From contig JBJKZD010000007.1 in the NCBI GenBank assembly GCA_045560765.1, positions 124,001 through 188,000 on the forward strand: DNA of 64,000 bases, in the 5' to 3' direction. A program made the translations under genes and the position numbers. Shown here piece after piece: positions 9,667 through 17,834 of the stretch. Numbering within the stretch: position 1 is the first letter of the stretch; the number at the start of each line of letters is the position of its first letter. Under the pieces are notes generated by a model. That model saw only the letters and a program-made list of their open reading frames with translations. It was not told the origin of the DNA and did not search any database. The stretch comes from UBA9926 sp913064795 (GTDB lineage: Bacteria; Pseudomonadota; Gammaproteobacteria; Pseudomonadales; Azotimanducaceae).

Positions 9667-10958
9667 CTCCCGGCAGATTCAGGAGCGGGTTGGTCTTCTC
9701 TGGGGGGCTCGAGCTGCTGGAGGCGCTGTGCAATGGCCTCAGCCTCCGACCAGGCCCGAAGAATATTTTCTCCCGCAATTTTTGCGATATCTTGATCGGA
9801 GTAGCCACGAATGAGCAGCTCTTTAAAGAGCGCTGGATAGGTTGAGACATCCTCAAGGCCCACCGGTCCTGGTGGCATGCCATCGAAGTCAGCGCCCAGT
9901 CCGATTGCTTGGATGCCCGCTACTGCTCGGAGATGGTCAATATGATCGGCGACATCATAGAGCGTGACTTCCGGTGCCGGATTTTCCGAGACCCATCGTG
10001 CAAGCACTGAATCCCGTTGGCTTGCCGGATGGGAGGCCTTAATCTCTGCCTCCCTCGCTTCATAGGCCATCCTGTATAAGCGCATGGGCTCAGAAACATA
10101 GGAGGTCAGGTAGTTCACCATCACCACGCCTCGATTGGCCGCAACCGCGCGCAGGATGTCGTCCGGCACGTTTCTGTCATGGTTCGTCACAGACCAGGCT
10201 GAACTGTGAGAGAAGATGACTGGGCTTCGCGTGATGCGCAGGGCATCTTTCATGGTTTCGGTCGAAACATGAGCCAGGTCGACCAACATCCCAAGACGAT
10301 TCATTTCGAGGACGACCTGTTCACCAAAAGGGGTCAACCCGCCGACGCGAGGATCATCGGTTGCAGAATCTGCCCATGAAAGTCCTTTTGAATGGGTCAG
10401 AGTCATGTAGCGAGCACCGAGATCAAAGAGACCGCGCAGCGTCGCTAGAGAATTTTGGATCGCATGGCCACCCTCGATACCGATCATTGAGGCGATTTTG
10501 CCGCGCTGATGAGCTTCTCGAGTAGCGGCGGGGGTCAGGGTTAGCTCGAAGGTGTCGTCGTATTTTGCCACCATGCGTTTGACCAAATCTATTTGCGCAA
10601 TCACCGCTTGGACATCCCCCTGTTCTCCGTCATAACCTCTGATTGGGACATAGACTGACCAAAACAGACCGCCGACTTGTCCTCGCCTGAGTCTCGGGAT
10701 ATCAGTATCGGTGGGTTGGGCGAGCTGGCTTAAGTCGGAGCGAAGGTTAAGGCCTGAGAGTTGGTTCCGGCTGCGTCGCTGGAATTGCCAGGGCAGGTCG
10801 TTATGGCCATCGATGAGCGGCGTCGATTTGAGGACCCGGGCAACCCGGGCATCCAAATCATCGGACCAAGCAATTGCGGGTAGTCCGATGAGCGTAATTC
10901 CGATCACGATCCATTGGATCGCTTCTCTGAAACAATACTTCACGATGGGTTTGCTCAC
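9663..10958 (-). CDS. Exported membrane dipeptidase (renal dipeptidase, peptidase family M19)
   Basis: A zinc metalloenzyme that hydrolyses dipeptides; family members act in the periplasm or at the membrane. It has 431 residues. The N-terminus has a basic stretch, a hydrophobic core (WIVIGITLIGLPAIAW) and a likely signal-peptidase site near residue 32. Metal-binding family motifs are present: DGHNDLPWQF near 50, IGIEGGHAI, VDLAHVS near 230, SHSSAWS, and GLGADFDGMPPGP near 370. Convergent with and overlapping the CPXCG gene by four bases. A 447-bp region separates it from the divergent SHMT gene. Confidence 0.93.
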   Translation of the reverse strand: MSKPIVKYCFREAIQWIVIGITLIGLPAIAWSDDLDARVARVLKSTPLIDGHNDLPWQFQRRSRNQLSGLNLRSDLSQLAQPTDTDIPRLRRGQVGGLFWSVYVPIRGYDGEQGDVQAVIAQIDLVKRMVAKYDDTFELTLTPAATREAHQRGKIASMIGIEGGHAIQNSLATLRGLFDLGARYMTLTHSKGLSWADSATDDPRVGGLTPFGEQVVLEMNRLGMLVDLAHVSTETMKDALRITRSPVIFSHSSAWSVTNHDRNVPDDILRAVAANRGVVMVNYLTSYVSEPMRLYRMAYEAREAEIKASHPASQRDSVLARWVSENPAPEVTLYDVADHIDHLRAVAGIQAIGLGADFDGMPPGPVGLEDVSTYPALFKELLIRGYSDQDIAKIAGENILRAWSEAEAIAQRLQQLEPPREDQPAPESAGS

Positions 10959-11111
10959 TTGTGTTGATGAGAGAAAATTGTCTCATGAATAAAGCGATTT
11001 TGTCGCGATTTGATGAAGGGGGATGGCGCTTTGAGTTAAGTTTTTCTGCCTTGTAACGGCTCAAATGACCTGTTGATCGCTTACCGCGTACAACTTTGGT
11101 GTTCGAGCCGT

Positions 11112-11117
11112 TATAAT
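11112..11117 (+). promoter_or_regulatory. Candidate -10 box for the SHMT transcript
   Basis: A perfect TATAAT lies in GCCGTTATAATAGC. No good -35 is present; TACAAC sits 17 bp upstream. Transcription from here would start near 11124 and give a leader of about 280 nt before the SHMT ATG. The prediction rests on the -10 alone. Confidence 0.45.
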
Positions 11118-11123
11118 AGCTGT

Positions 11124-11400
11124 CTTGCTCGCGGAGTTTTGCCGCCAGCAACCTGTGACTTACAGTCGCTTTAATCCATCCCTATCGTTGTTGTCGTAGG
11201 GGAGGCTTTCGAGCCTTCAAAGCATCCTGCAAAACAGTTTGAAAACGGGCCAGTGCTGAGCGTTAGCATCGCAAAAACGCCAGATCATTGGGATACGGCA
11301 ACGCAGGCAAAGTTTATATTCCGAGGGGCGATTAACACTAGGCCTAGGAAGCGAGAGTGGGCAGCGATGATTCGGGGCCCGAGAATTTATTGAAAGGAGC
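11124..11400 (+). promoter_or_regulatory. Long, apparently structured 5' leader of the SHMT gene
   Basis: About 280 nt between the TATAAT box and the SHMT ribosome site contains no ORF that looks real but has several hairpins. The clearest is 11201-11218, a 7-bp stem closed by a UUCG tetraloop. Others: CCCTA 11180-11184 with TAGGG 11197-11201, a TGCT/AGCA hairpin at 11254-11268, and a 10-bp palindrome CTAGGCCTAG at 11338-11347. The Shine-Dalgarno AAAGGAG (about 11393-11399) closes the leader. I could not match it to the glycine, tetrahydrofolate, SAM or SAH riboswitch consensus. A cis-regulatory RNA is inference. Confidence 0.35.
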
Positions 11401-11405
11401 GCATC

Positions 11406-12695
11406 ATGTCTTTAAATGAGAATCGGAGTTTTCCCGCCTCTGTCACCAACTTAGCGGAGTTGGAAGGAAATGACCCCGAAGTGTTTGCCGCTTTGTGCGG
11501 AGAGGAGACGCGAGAGCGAAATGGTATTGAACTGATTCCCTCAGAAAATTACACCTTCCCCGAAGTTTTGGCCTGTCTTGGGAGCGTCTTTACCAACAAG
11601 TACTCGGAGGGCTATCCAGGCCGTCGTTATTATGGCGGTCAAACCTTCACCGACCAGATCGAAAACCTCGCCCGCGACAGGGCAAAATCGGTCTTTCGTT
11701 GCGAGCATGCGAATGTGCAGCCGCTTTCTGGCTCGGCGATGAATCAAGCGGTTTACTTGGGTTTGCTCGAGCCGGGGGACACCATTATGGCGATGGATTT
11801 GTCCCATGGAGGTCATTTAACCCACGGCGCGCCGGTGTCGCATATGGGCAGCCTGTTTAATTTCGTGCGCTACGTCACTGACCCCGTTGATGGTTCAATC
11901 GATTTCGACCAGGTTCGCAGCGATGCGCTGAGGACAAAGCCTAAAATGATGTTGTGCGGATATACGTCTTATCCCCGGGATATAGACTATGCAGCCTTTA
12001 AGGCCATTGCCGATGAGGTAGGCGCCATAACGATGACTGATGCGTCCCATTTTGGTGGATTGGTTGCCGGACAAGCGATGAATAACCCGTTTGATTTTGG
12101 TTTTGACATTGTCACCACGACAACGCATAAGTCCCTCCGCGGACCTCGAGGCGGCATGGTGCTGTGCCGCAAGCCCTTTGCCAAAAAAATTGATAAGTCT
12201 GTCTTCCCGGGTCTTCAGGGTGGGCCTCACATGAATGCCGTGGCGGCGATAGCCGTGACCTTGCAAAAAGCACAAACCATAGAATTTCAAGCGTATGCGC
12301 ATCAGGTCCTCAAGAACGCCAAAGCGTTGTCGGGTGCGCTGTTGGATGAGGGTGCAGACCTTGTCACCGGGGGCACGGACAATCATATGATGGTGATGGA
12401 TACCATGAAGACCTTTGGTTTGGACGGCCGAGTCGCTGAAGAGGTCTTGGATCGGGTACAAATCACCACCAACAAGCAAATCATTCCCGATGACCCCAAT
12501 CCACCCCTTCGCCCGAGCGGTATTCGGATGGGAACCCCAGCGGCGACCACCCGAGGAATGCTAGAGCCCGATATGTTGCAACTCTCGGGTTGGATCTGTG
12601 AATGTTTACGACATCCAGAGGACGAGGGCATTTTGTCTCGCGTCAGGGGAGAGGTTGAAGCATTTTGTCAGGGATTTCCGGTTCCTGGACTTTGA
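11406..12695 (+). CDS. glyA: Serine hydroxymethyltransferase, divergent type
   Basis: Interconverts serine and glycine while charging tetrahydrofolate with a one-carbon unit; PLP enzyme in the cytosol. It has 429 residues. The PLP lysine is K242 in TTTTHKSLRGPRGG. Conserved SHMT blocks include ELIPSENY near 42, NKYSEGYPGRRYYGG near 64, QPLSGSAMNQAVY near 105 and D212/H215 in DASHFGGLVAG. Several blocks differ from the usual gammaproteobacterial GlyA (FGGLVAGQAMNNPFDFGFDI where the common form has an AHVAGLVAAG-type sequence; the C-terminal third is also unlike E. coli). It may be a second or horizontally acquired SHMT, or act on a related beta-hydroxy amino acid. Excellent ribosome site; long leader upstream. 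Confidence 0.88.
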   Translation: MSLNENRSFPASVTNLAELEGNDPEVFAALCGEETRERNGIELIPSENYTFPEVLACLGSVFTNKYSEGYPGRRYYGGQTFTDQIENLARDRAKSVFRCEHANVQPLSGSAMNQAVYLGLLEPGDTIMAMDLSHGGHLTHGAPVSHMGSLFNFVRYVTDPVDGSIDFDQVRSDALRTKPKMMLCGYTSYPRDIDYAAFKAIADEVGAITMTDASHFGGLVAGQAMNNPFDFGFDIVTTTTHKSLRGPRGGMVLCRKPFAKKIDKSVFPGLQGGPHMNAVAAIAVTLQKAQTIEFQAYAHQVLKNAKALSGALLDEGADLVTGGTDNHMMVMDTMKTFGLDGRVAEEVLDRVQITTNKQIIPDDPNPPLRPSGIRMGTPAATTRGMLEPDMLQLSGWICECLRHPEDEGILSRVRGEVEAFCQGFPVPGL

Positions 12696-12759
12696 TGTTT
12701 AGACGTTCAGTGAGCAAAAAACACCGCTGATTTGTTCAAGTGGAAGCCGCTGTAAGGTG

Positions 12760-13446
12760 TTATCCAATTGAATCCATCCAGCGACGAGCTGCCTTTGCGG
12801 CATAGAAGTAAGCGGATCCTTGGTTTTTTATCGCGGCTTTTGTTTGCTTAAACCCGTGATCAGCACCAGCAATCCAGCATAGCTCAGCATTGGGTTGGGT
12901 TTGTAAAAATGTAACTGCTTGCTCGTTTTCAATCATTGGGTCCCGATCGCCTGCAAGAATAATCAATGGCAAGGTGTTGCCCTGAAGATGCGACCATCGC
13001 TTGAGATGGGGCTTGCCCCGAGGGTGCAAGGGCAAGGAAAAAGCAACCATTCCCTTGAGTTGCTTGCTGATTCTCGGCGGGTTAGAAGCGGTTTGAACCG
13101 CCGAGGCGGCGTGGGTCGCAACTCGGCCACCGTAGCTATGCCCACCAAAAAAAAGCGGGAGTTTGAAGCGGCTTGCTCCGAAGTGGTCCGCAGCAGTGAG
13201 GTAGTCGGAAACAGATTCTGTCATGGGCCCGGGAAAGGCACGGCCAGCCTTGCGGTACGCAAAGTTGAACCTGAGGGTCATAATCTTTTGTCGGTTCAGC
13301 GCCTCACTGAGCGCGGTCAAATGCGGATGAGCTTGGTGGGTAGCACTGCCGTGGGCGAGGATCAAAGCGGCGATGGCGCCTTTTTTGCCCTCGATGAGCA
13401 GTGGCGAGGCGCTGGCCTGTTTTACTCTTGATCGCGCTGGGGTCAT
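12760..13446 (-). CDS. Small alpha/beta hydrolase (KANL3/Tex30-like)
   Basis: A 228-residue alpha/beta-hydrolase-fold protein. The nucleophile elbow is GGHSYGG near residue 120, the oxyanion region ALILAHGSATHQAHP near 30, an acidic position occurs in ILAGDRDPMIE, and the histidine in GADHGFKQ near 195. The short, lidless architecture fits the KANL3/Tex30 family, predicted hydrolases of unknown substrate. It diverges from the cation-efflux gene, with 76 bp between the starts. The weak ribosome site leaves the start slightly uncertain. Confidence 0.82.
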   Translation of the reverse strand: MTPARSRVKQASASPLLIEGKKGAIAALILAHGSATHQAHPHLTALSEALNRQKIMTLRFNFAYRKAGRAFPGPMTESVSDYLTAADHFGASRFKLPLFFGGHSYGGRVATHAASAVQTASNPPRISKQLKGMVAFSLPLHPRGKPHLKRWSHLQGNTLPLIILAGDRDPMIENEQAVTFLQTQPNAELCWIAGADHGFKQTKAAIKNQGSAYFYAAKAARRWMDSIG

Positions 13447-13522
13447 GGGGTCGGGGTTAAGATCTTTGATTCTTAAACGAGCATGCTACACTGAAATGGT
13501 TCTCATCCGGTCAAGGATTTTT

Positions 13523-14425
13523 GTGTCTCAATCTGGATCTCCCGCAAAGGCTATTCTGTATGCGTTTTTAGCTAATTTTGGAATTGCAATCAGTAAGTTA
13601 GCGGCTGCGTTGCACACAGGTTCTGGCAGCCTGATGGCGGAGTCTATCCATTCTTTTGCCGATACATGCAACCAGGTCTTGTTGTTTTTGGGCCTAAAAG
13701 GAAGTGAGCGACCTGCTGATGAGGAACATCCCCTAGGCTACGGAAAACTCAGTTATTTTTGGAGCTTTGTGGTGGCTCTGATGCTGTTTAGCTTGGGTGG
13801 ACTTTATTCCGTCTATGGAGGCTGGCAAAAATTTATAGCGCCGGAGCCTGTCACGGGTATATGGGTGGGTCTGACCGTCTTGGGCCTTGCAATCTTGCTT
13901 GAAGGCGCGAGCTTTTACGGTGCTTTCGTCGAGTCGAAGAAAATGGCGGAAGGTAAGCCTTTTTTTCGGTGGTTAAAAACAACCCGAAACGCTGAGATCG
14001 TTGTTGTTCTGGGGGAAGATTTTGCTGCGATGGTAGGCTTGATCTTGGCCTTTCTTGCATTGACGTTGGTGCTGGTGACGGGGGATCCGGTTTACGATGC
14101 ATTGGGGTCAATGGTCATCGGGGTGTTGCTGATCGCCGTTGCAATCGGGTTGGCTGTTCGTCTGCAGGGGCTTCTGGTTGGGCGATCTGCTGAGCCTGAG
14201 CTGCGAAAGCTAGCAGAGGAACTTATTGAGGATAATCCCGAGGTCGAGAGATTATTTGACATGGTAACGCTTCATATGGGGCCCAAGGTCCTATTCGCAG
14301 CGAAAATCCAGCTAAGCGGCGGGTTGACGGTGAGGGAGGCGGCTCAGATGATCAATGTTATTGAGCGAGAGCTCAAATCGAATCGGCCTGAGATCGGGTG
14401 GTGTTACATCGAGATTGACCCATAG
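13523..14425 (+). CDS. Cation diffusion facilitator family transporter
   Basis: A metal-ion/proton antiporter of the inner membrane, probably exporting Zn2+, Fe2+, Mn2+ or Co2+. From the GTG at 13523, preceded by AAGGA five bases upstream, it has 300 residues. The open frame extends to 13373 but that part overlaps the divergent hydrolase gene and is not protein-like. Features: six hydrophobic segments, metal-site motif HSFAD at residues 43-47 (HSxxD in TM2), a second motif region near ARNAEIVVVLGEDFAAMVG in TM5, and a C-terminal cytoplasmic domain. HDxxD is replaced by GEDFAAM in TM5, so the metal specificity is unclear. Confidence 0.88.
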   Translation: MSQSGSPAKAILYAFLANFGIAISKLAAALHTGSGSLMAESIHSFADTCNQVLLFLGLKGSERPADEEHPLGYGKLSYFWSFVVALMLFSLGGLYSVYGGWQKFIAPEPVTGIWVGLTVLGLAILLEGASFYGAFVESKKMAEGKPFFRWLKTTRNAEIVVVLGEDFAAMVGLILAFLALTLVLVTGDPVYDALGSMVIGVLLIAVAIGLAVRLQGLLVGRSAEPELRKLAEELIEDNPEVERLFDMVTLHMGPKVLFAAKIQLSGGLTVREAAQMINVIERELKSNRPEIGWCYIEIDP

Positions 14426-14470
14426 TTTTCAGAAACAAATGGGCTGCCTAGGCGCCCTCCAAAGAAGGAA

Positions 14471-14872
14471 ATGGTTGTGTTGAGCTTTAGTCATGTTTTT
14501 GATGCGCCCCTTGAGCAAGTTTGGTCTGTTGTGGGGACAGTGGACCGAGTGGATTGGGTACCGGGTGTTGCTGCTTGCGACCTTCAGGCAGGGGTAAGAA
14601 CGTTGAATTTACCCGGCGCCGGAGAGATTCAAGAACGCATTATTGAGCGAGATGAGGAAAACTACTTCTTAAGATATCAATGTATTGAGTCCCCGATCCC
14701 TTTGGAGTTTCATGAAGCTCGAATGCAGCTGACTCGAGAGTCACCGGATCAATGTCGTTTAACTTGGGAAGCTGAAATCCAGCCGGCTAGCTTTGAGTCT
14801 TTTCTGCAAGAATCGATGTCGGGTGCGCTGGCTCAACTCATTACCGTTGTTGAGGCCGAGGCCTCCAAATAA
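14471..14872 (+). CDS. SRPBCC (START/Bet v 1-like) family protein
   Basis: A 133-residue single-domain protein with the helix-grip pattern of the SRPBCC superfamily, including polyketide-cyclase/dehydratase-like proteins. It begins with SFSHVFDAPLEQVWSVVGTVDRVDWVPGV, the usual first strand and helix, and ends with a long amphipathic helix (FLQESMSGALAQLITVVEAEA). These proteins bind hydrophobic ligands; the ligand here is unknown. AAGGAA precedes the ATG. Its 3' end overlaps a convergent ORF by 40 bases. Confidence 0.8.
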   Translation: MVVLSFSHVFDAPLEQVWSVVGTVDRVDWVPGVAACDLQAGVRTLNLPGAGEIQERIIERDEENYFLRYQCIESPIPLEFHEARMQLTRESPDQCRLTWEAEIQPASFESFLQESMSGALAQLITVVEAEASK

Positions 14873-15372
14873 CCCTGCCAGCGCGATTGCTGGCTCAAGC
14901 CCGAGCGCCAGTCGTCAAAAGCGGGGGGTAGACTCAGCGACTCGATGACAGGCCGCCAATGTCCCCGGGATAAATCCGCCCAAACAAAACTTGGACTATG
15001 GGAAACGCTGATTAAGTGCTCGAGTTCCTGGCCGGCGCGGTCCAATTGACAGCTTGTTGATTGCAGGCTTTTTTTGAAGGCGGTATTGGACATGGGGGGC
15101 AATAGACTCAACGCATAGATACGGTAGTTAAGACGTTGACCTAACCAGGCCTGTAGCCACATCAGTCCTTTACGTTCTCCACATTCACAGGCGATAAGCG
15201 CGATGACCGGGCCGTGCCATGCTTCAATGATCCCATCAACGTGACGCCCAGACGTGTCCTGGTTTTTGGTGGGCCAGCTTGGCGTTCTCGGACGCTCGGT
15301 CGCTGCGGTGAGTCTCAGGGTTGGGTGTGCCAAGTCCAAGCCAGGCAGCTGCCAAGGGTGTTCTCGGTCCAA
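14833..15372 (-). CDS. Hypothetical protein, unrecognised
   Basis: A 179-residue frame opening with TTG at 15372, seven bases downstream of the FMN-reductase stop on the same strand, so translational coupling is plausible. I do not recognise a family. The N-terminal 40 residues are polar and basic; the middle has a hydrophobic strand-like stretch (GPVIALIACECGERKG) and a helix-rich remainder. There is no signal peptide and no obvious catalytic motif. The 40-base overlap with the convergent SRPBCC gene is unusual and lowers confidence. It could be a real member of a narrow family or a spurious frame. Confidence 0.4.
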   Translation of the reverse strand: MDREHPWQLPGLDLAHPTLRLTAATERPRTPSWPTKNQDTSGRHVDGIIEAWHGPVIALIACECGERKGLMWLQAWLGQRLNYRIYALSLLPPMSNTAFKKSLQSTSCQLDRAGQELEHLISVSHSPSFVWADLSRGHWRPVIESLSLPPAFDDWRSGLSQQSRWQGYLEASASTTVMS

Positions 15373-15378
15373 GACCCA

Positions 15379-15948
15379 TCAACCCGGTTGCAGGCGCGTT
15401 TGCGCTAAAAAGCCGCTCGCAATGACCTCTGCGCGCCCACTGAGCTTGCGCTGCTCAGATTCATCATTTCCACCAAGGGTTGTGAACGCATTTGGGATCA
15501 AGAAAAAATCGGGGTAGACGCTGGCCCCGATCCCCAGCAGGTAGGTTGCTAGATGGCCTGCTGCTCGAATGCCCCCTAGGCTACCAGGACTGCTCGCGCA
15601 AATAAGGCAGGGCTTGAGTCTAAAGGGGGATAAATCTGGATGTCCTTGCGGGTTTCTTGTCGCCCAAGTGAGCGCATTGAGGAGCAAGGGCGGCATAAAC
15701 CCGTTGTATTCGGGGCAGCCGATGATGAGTCCATCAGCGGCTTTAATTCTGCTGCGGAGATCGCCGGCTGCCTCAGGGAGACCCTGTTCTAACTCGATCA
15801 CCTGACTGTAGAGGGGTAGCGCCAGGTTAGCCCATTCGGCGCGTTCCGCTGCGGCGCCTAAAGATTTGAGCGCACGCTCGATCAGTGTCACTGCGCTTGC
15901 GTTGAACGAATCTGGCCGTTGGCTTCCAACCAAAGAGATGAGCGGCAT
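15379..15948 (-). CDS. NADPH-dependent FMN reductase family protein
   Basis: A flavodoxin-fold flavoprotein of 189 residues. The phosphate loop GSQRPDSFN near residue 7 corresponds to the GSxRxxS FMN-binding loop of the family, and GCPEYNGFMPPLLLNAL near 80 is the typical PEYN segment that contacts the isoalloxazine ring. SSPGSLGGIRA near 130 completes the site. Members reduce FMN, azo dyes, quinones or chromate with NAD(P)H. The physiological substrate cannot be assigned. An unrecognised ORF follows directly on the same strand. Confidence 0.88.
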   Translation of the reverse strand: MPLISLVGSQRPDSFNASAVTLIERALKSLGAAAERAEWANLALPLYSQVIELEQGLPEAAGDLRSRIKAADGLIIGCPEYNGFMPPLLLNALTWATRNPQGHPDLSPFRLKPCLICASSPGSLGGIRAAGHLATYLLGIGASVYPDFFLIPNAFTTLGGNDESEQRKLSGRAEVIASGFLAQTRLQPG

Positions 15949-16175
15949 TCTTCAGCGTCTCCTGTTGTTTTTGATATTCATTTGTGGCTCCACCGATGAC
16001 CAAGACCGAGTTCCTCTATGGGCCAGTAATCTAAGTGATCAAACTCAGCCTGCAACCATAATGACCGACATCTATTGCGAAGATCAATCATAGAAATAGG
16101 CTTGAATGTGGCTTGGCATGCAGTTTATGGTAGTTGAAGATATCAGATTCAATGAGTTGTAGCGCAGGGAAGATT

Positions 16176-16616
16176 ATGGCAAATGATACAGATGAAACGG
16201 CGGTTGATGGGCCTTTGCCGGTGGTTCCTTTTTTAAAGGGCGCCGATGGTCAAGATCCCTATCTGGAAGGGCATGAATGCGGCGGGTGCGGCGCGATCTT
16301 TTTGGGCGAGCGCACGACCTGCTCAAATTGCGGTGCCAGGGATCAAATGGTGGCAAAGCGGCTCTCGAATCACGGCAAATTGTATTCCTACAGCATTGTC
16401 TTTAGGAGTTTTCCAGGCATTGAGGTGCCCTATATCTCGGCGATCGTCGATCTTGAGGGCGGTGGGACGTTGAAGGGTAATTTGATCGATATAGAGCCTG
16501 ATCCTGCAAATCTAAGTTTTGATATGCCCGTTGAAGTTGTTTTCGCTGATGCATTAGGGCGAAAAGACAGAGACGGGAACAGTTACGTAAGCTATTTCTT
16601 TAAACCAGCCGCATAG
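16176..16616 (+). CDS. DUF35 zinc-ribbon OB-fold protein
   Basis: A protein of about 146 residues with an N-terminal rubredoxin-like zinc ribbon (CGGC and CSNC, about 17 residues apart) followed by an OB-fold, the DUF35 architecture. In thiolase systems such proteins bind beside the thiolase and hold or channel acyl-CoA. The ATG at 16176 with AGGGA six bases upstream is preferred; an in-frame TTG at 16134 would add 14 residues that look random. The thiolase gene begins 15 bp downstream, so the pair very likely forms one complex. Confidence 0.88.
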   Translation: MANDTDETAVDGPLPVVPFLKGADGQDPYLEGHECGGCGAIFLGERTTCSNCGARDQMVAKRLSNHGKLYSYSIVFRSFPGIEVPYISAIVDLEGGGTLKGNLIDIEPDPANLSFDMPVEVVFADALGRKDRDGNSYVSYFFKPAA

Positions 16617-16631
16617 GCCAGGGAGCGCAAT

Positions 16632-17774
16632 ATGAGCGATGTATATGTAGTCGGCGTTGACATGATTAAATTTGGACGATTTCCAGACCGAACCGTGCCG
16701 CAAATTGGCGCTGAGTCTGCGCTGCTGGCTTTGGATGATGCGGGTCTGAAGATTCAAGATATGCAGGCGTTATATTGCGGCAATCTTGGTCAAGCCAATG
16801 CCATGGTCGGACAAAGAATTCTTCAAGAAATTGGCCAGACCGGAGTCGCTGTCGTCAATTGCGCCAATGCCTGTGCGACCGGTGCAACCGCTTTTAGGGA
16901 AGCGTGGATGTCGATCAAGGCGGGTGTCTACGACTGCGTACTCGCTGTGGGTGTTGAGCAAATGGGCAAGGGCTTACTGGGCGGTGCGGGAGGCGGTGCG
17001 GGTATACCCAAAGAAGGCCTTTTAGGCTCAGGTACCATGCCGGCTGTTTTTGCTGAAGCGGGTATGGAGCATGCGAGACATTACGGCACAACCTTCGAGC
17101 AGTTTGCGAAGGTCTCTGTGAAAAATCACCACCATTCAACCCTTAACCCCAAAGCGATGTACCAGATTGAAACACCGCTGGAAACGGTGATGAACGCTGA
17201 GATGATTTCCTATCCGAACACGAAACTCATGTGTTCGGTTAATGTCGATGGTTCTGCGGCCGCTGTCTTAGTTTCCGAGAAGAAAGCCAAGGAGCTGGGT
17301 ATGCAGAGGGCCGTCAGGATCAAAGCTTCGGTTTTGGCCAGTGATCCATTTACCGATCGTGATCTTGTTATGCCGGATGTCAATGCGGTCACACGCATTG
17401 CCGCTAAGCAAGCCTACGAAATGGCAGGTTTGGGCGCTGATGATGTCGACCTCGTGGAATTGCACGATTGTTTTGCAACGGCTGAGATTCTGCATTACGA
17501 AAACCTAGGGCTCTGTGCGGATGGAGAGGCTGGTCGCATGATTGACGACGGCGAGGTCGCCCTAGGAGGACGCGTCCCTGTGAATGTGAGCGGTGGATTG
17601 CTGTCTAAAGGTCACCCCCTGGGGGCGACTGGGATTGCAAATATCTATGAGGTTTGTACCCATTTGCGAGGCGAAGCGGGTGGGCGTCAGGTTGAGGGTG
17701 CGCGGATTGGTATGACCCATGTCATTGGACTGGGGTCGGCCTGTGGGATTCACATCCTCGAGAAAGTCGCTTAA
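16632..17774 (+). CDS. Thiolase family (SCP-x type) acetyl-CoA acetyltransferase-like protein
   Basis: A 380-residue SCP2/SCP-x type thiolase that would condense or cleave beta-ketoacyl-CoA. The nucleophilic cysteine is probably C81 in NACATGATA. The histidine motif HDCFATAE lies near residue 277 and the second active-site motif GGLLSKGHPLGATG near 325. It lacks the canonical C-terminal CxG of degradative thiolases, as SCP-x types do. It follows the DUF35 gene closely and is followed by a strong terminator, so the two genes form a unit. Substrate is unknown; side-chain or branched acyl-CoA thiolysis is possible. Confidence 0.88.
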   Translation: MSDVYVVGVDMIKFGRFPDRTVPQIGAESALLALDDAGLKIQDMQALYCGNLGQANAMVGQRILQEIGQTGVAVVNCANACATGATAFREAWMSIKAGVYDCVLAVGVEQMGKGLLGGAGGGAGIPKEGLLGSGTMPAVFAEAGMEHARHYGTTFEQFAKVSVKNHHHSTLNPKAMYQIETPLETVMNAEMISYPNTKLMCSVNVDGSAAAVLVSEKKAKELGMQRAVRIKASVLASDPFTDRDLVMPDVNAVTRIAAKQAYEMAGLGADDVDLVELHDCFATAEILHYENLGLCADGEAGRMIDDGEVALGGRVPVNVSGGLLSKGHPLGATGIANIYEVCTHLRGEAGGRQVEGARIGMTHVIGLGSACGIHILEKVA

Positions 17775-17794
17775 GAGCAGCGTTGGATCGAAAG

Positions 17795-17819
17795 GGCCGG
17801 GTATAACCCGGCCTTTTTT
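17795..17819 (+). terminator. Rho-independent terminator after the thiolase
   Basis: An 8-bp GC-rich stem (GGCCGGGT 17795-17802 with ACCCGGCC 17806-17813), loop ATA, followed directly by six T. It ends the DUF35/thiolase unit just before the phosphoesterase ribosome site. Confidence 0.93.
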
Positions 17820-17834
17820 GTGTGGGAGGAAATG

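Noticed and set aside
13373..13522. N-terminal extension of the cation-efflux protein
   Set aside because: It overlaps the divergent hydrolase gene and lacks protein-like sequence; GTG 13523 has a good ribosome site and a typical family start.
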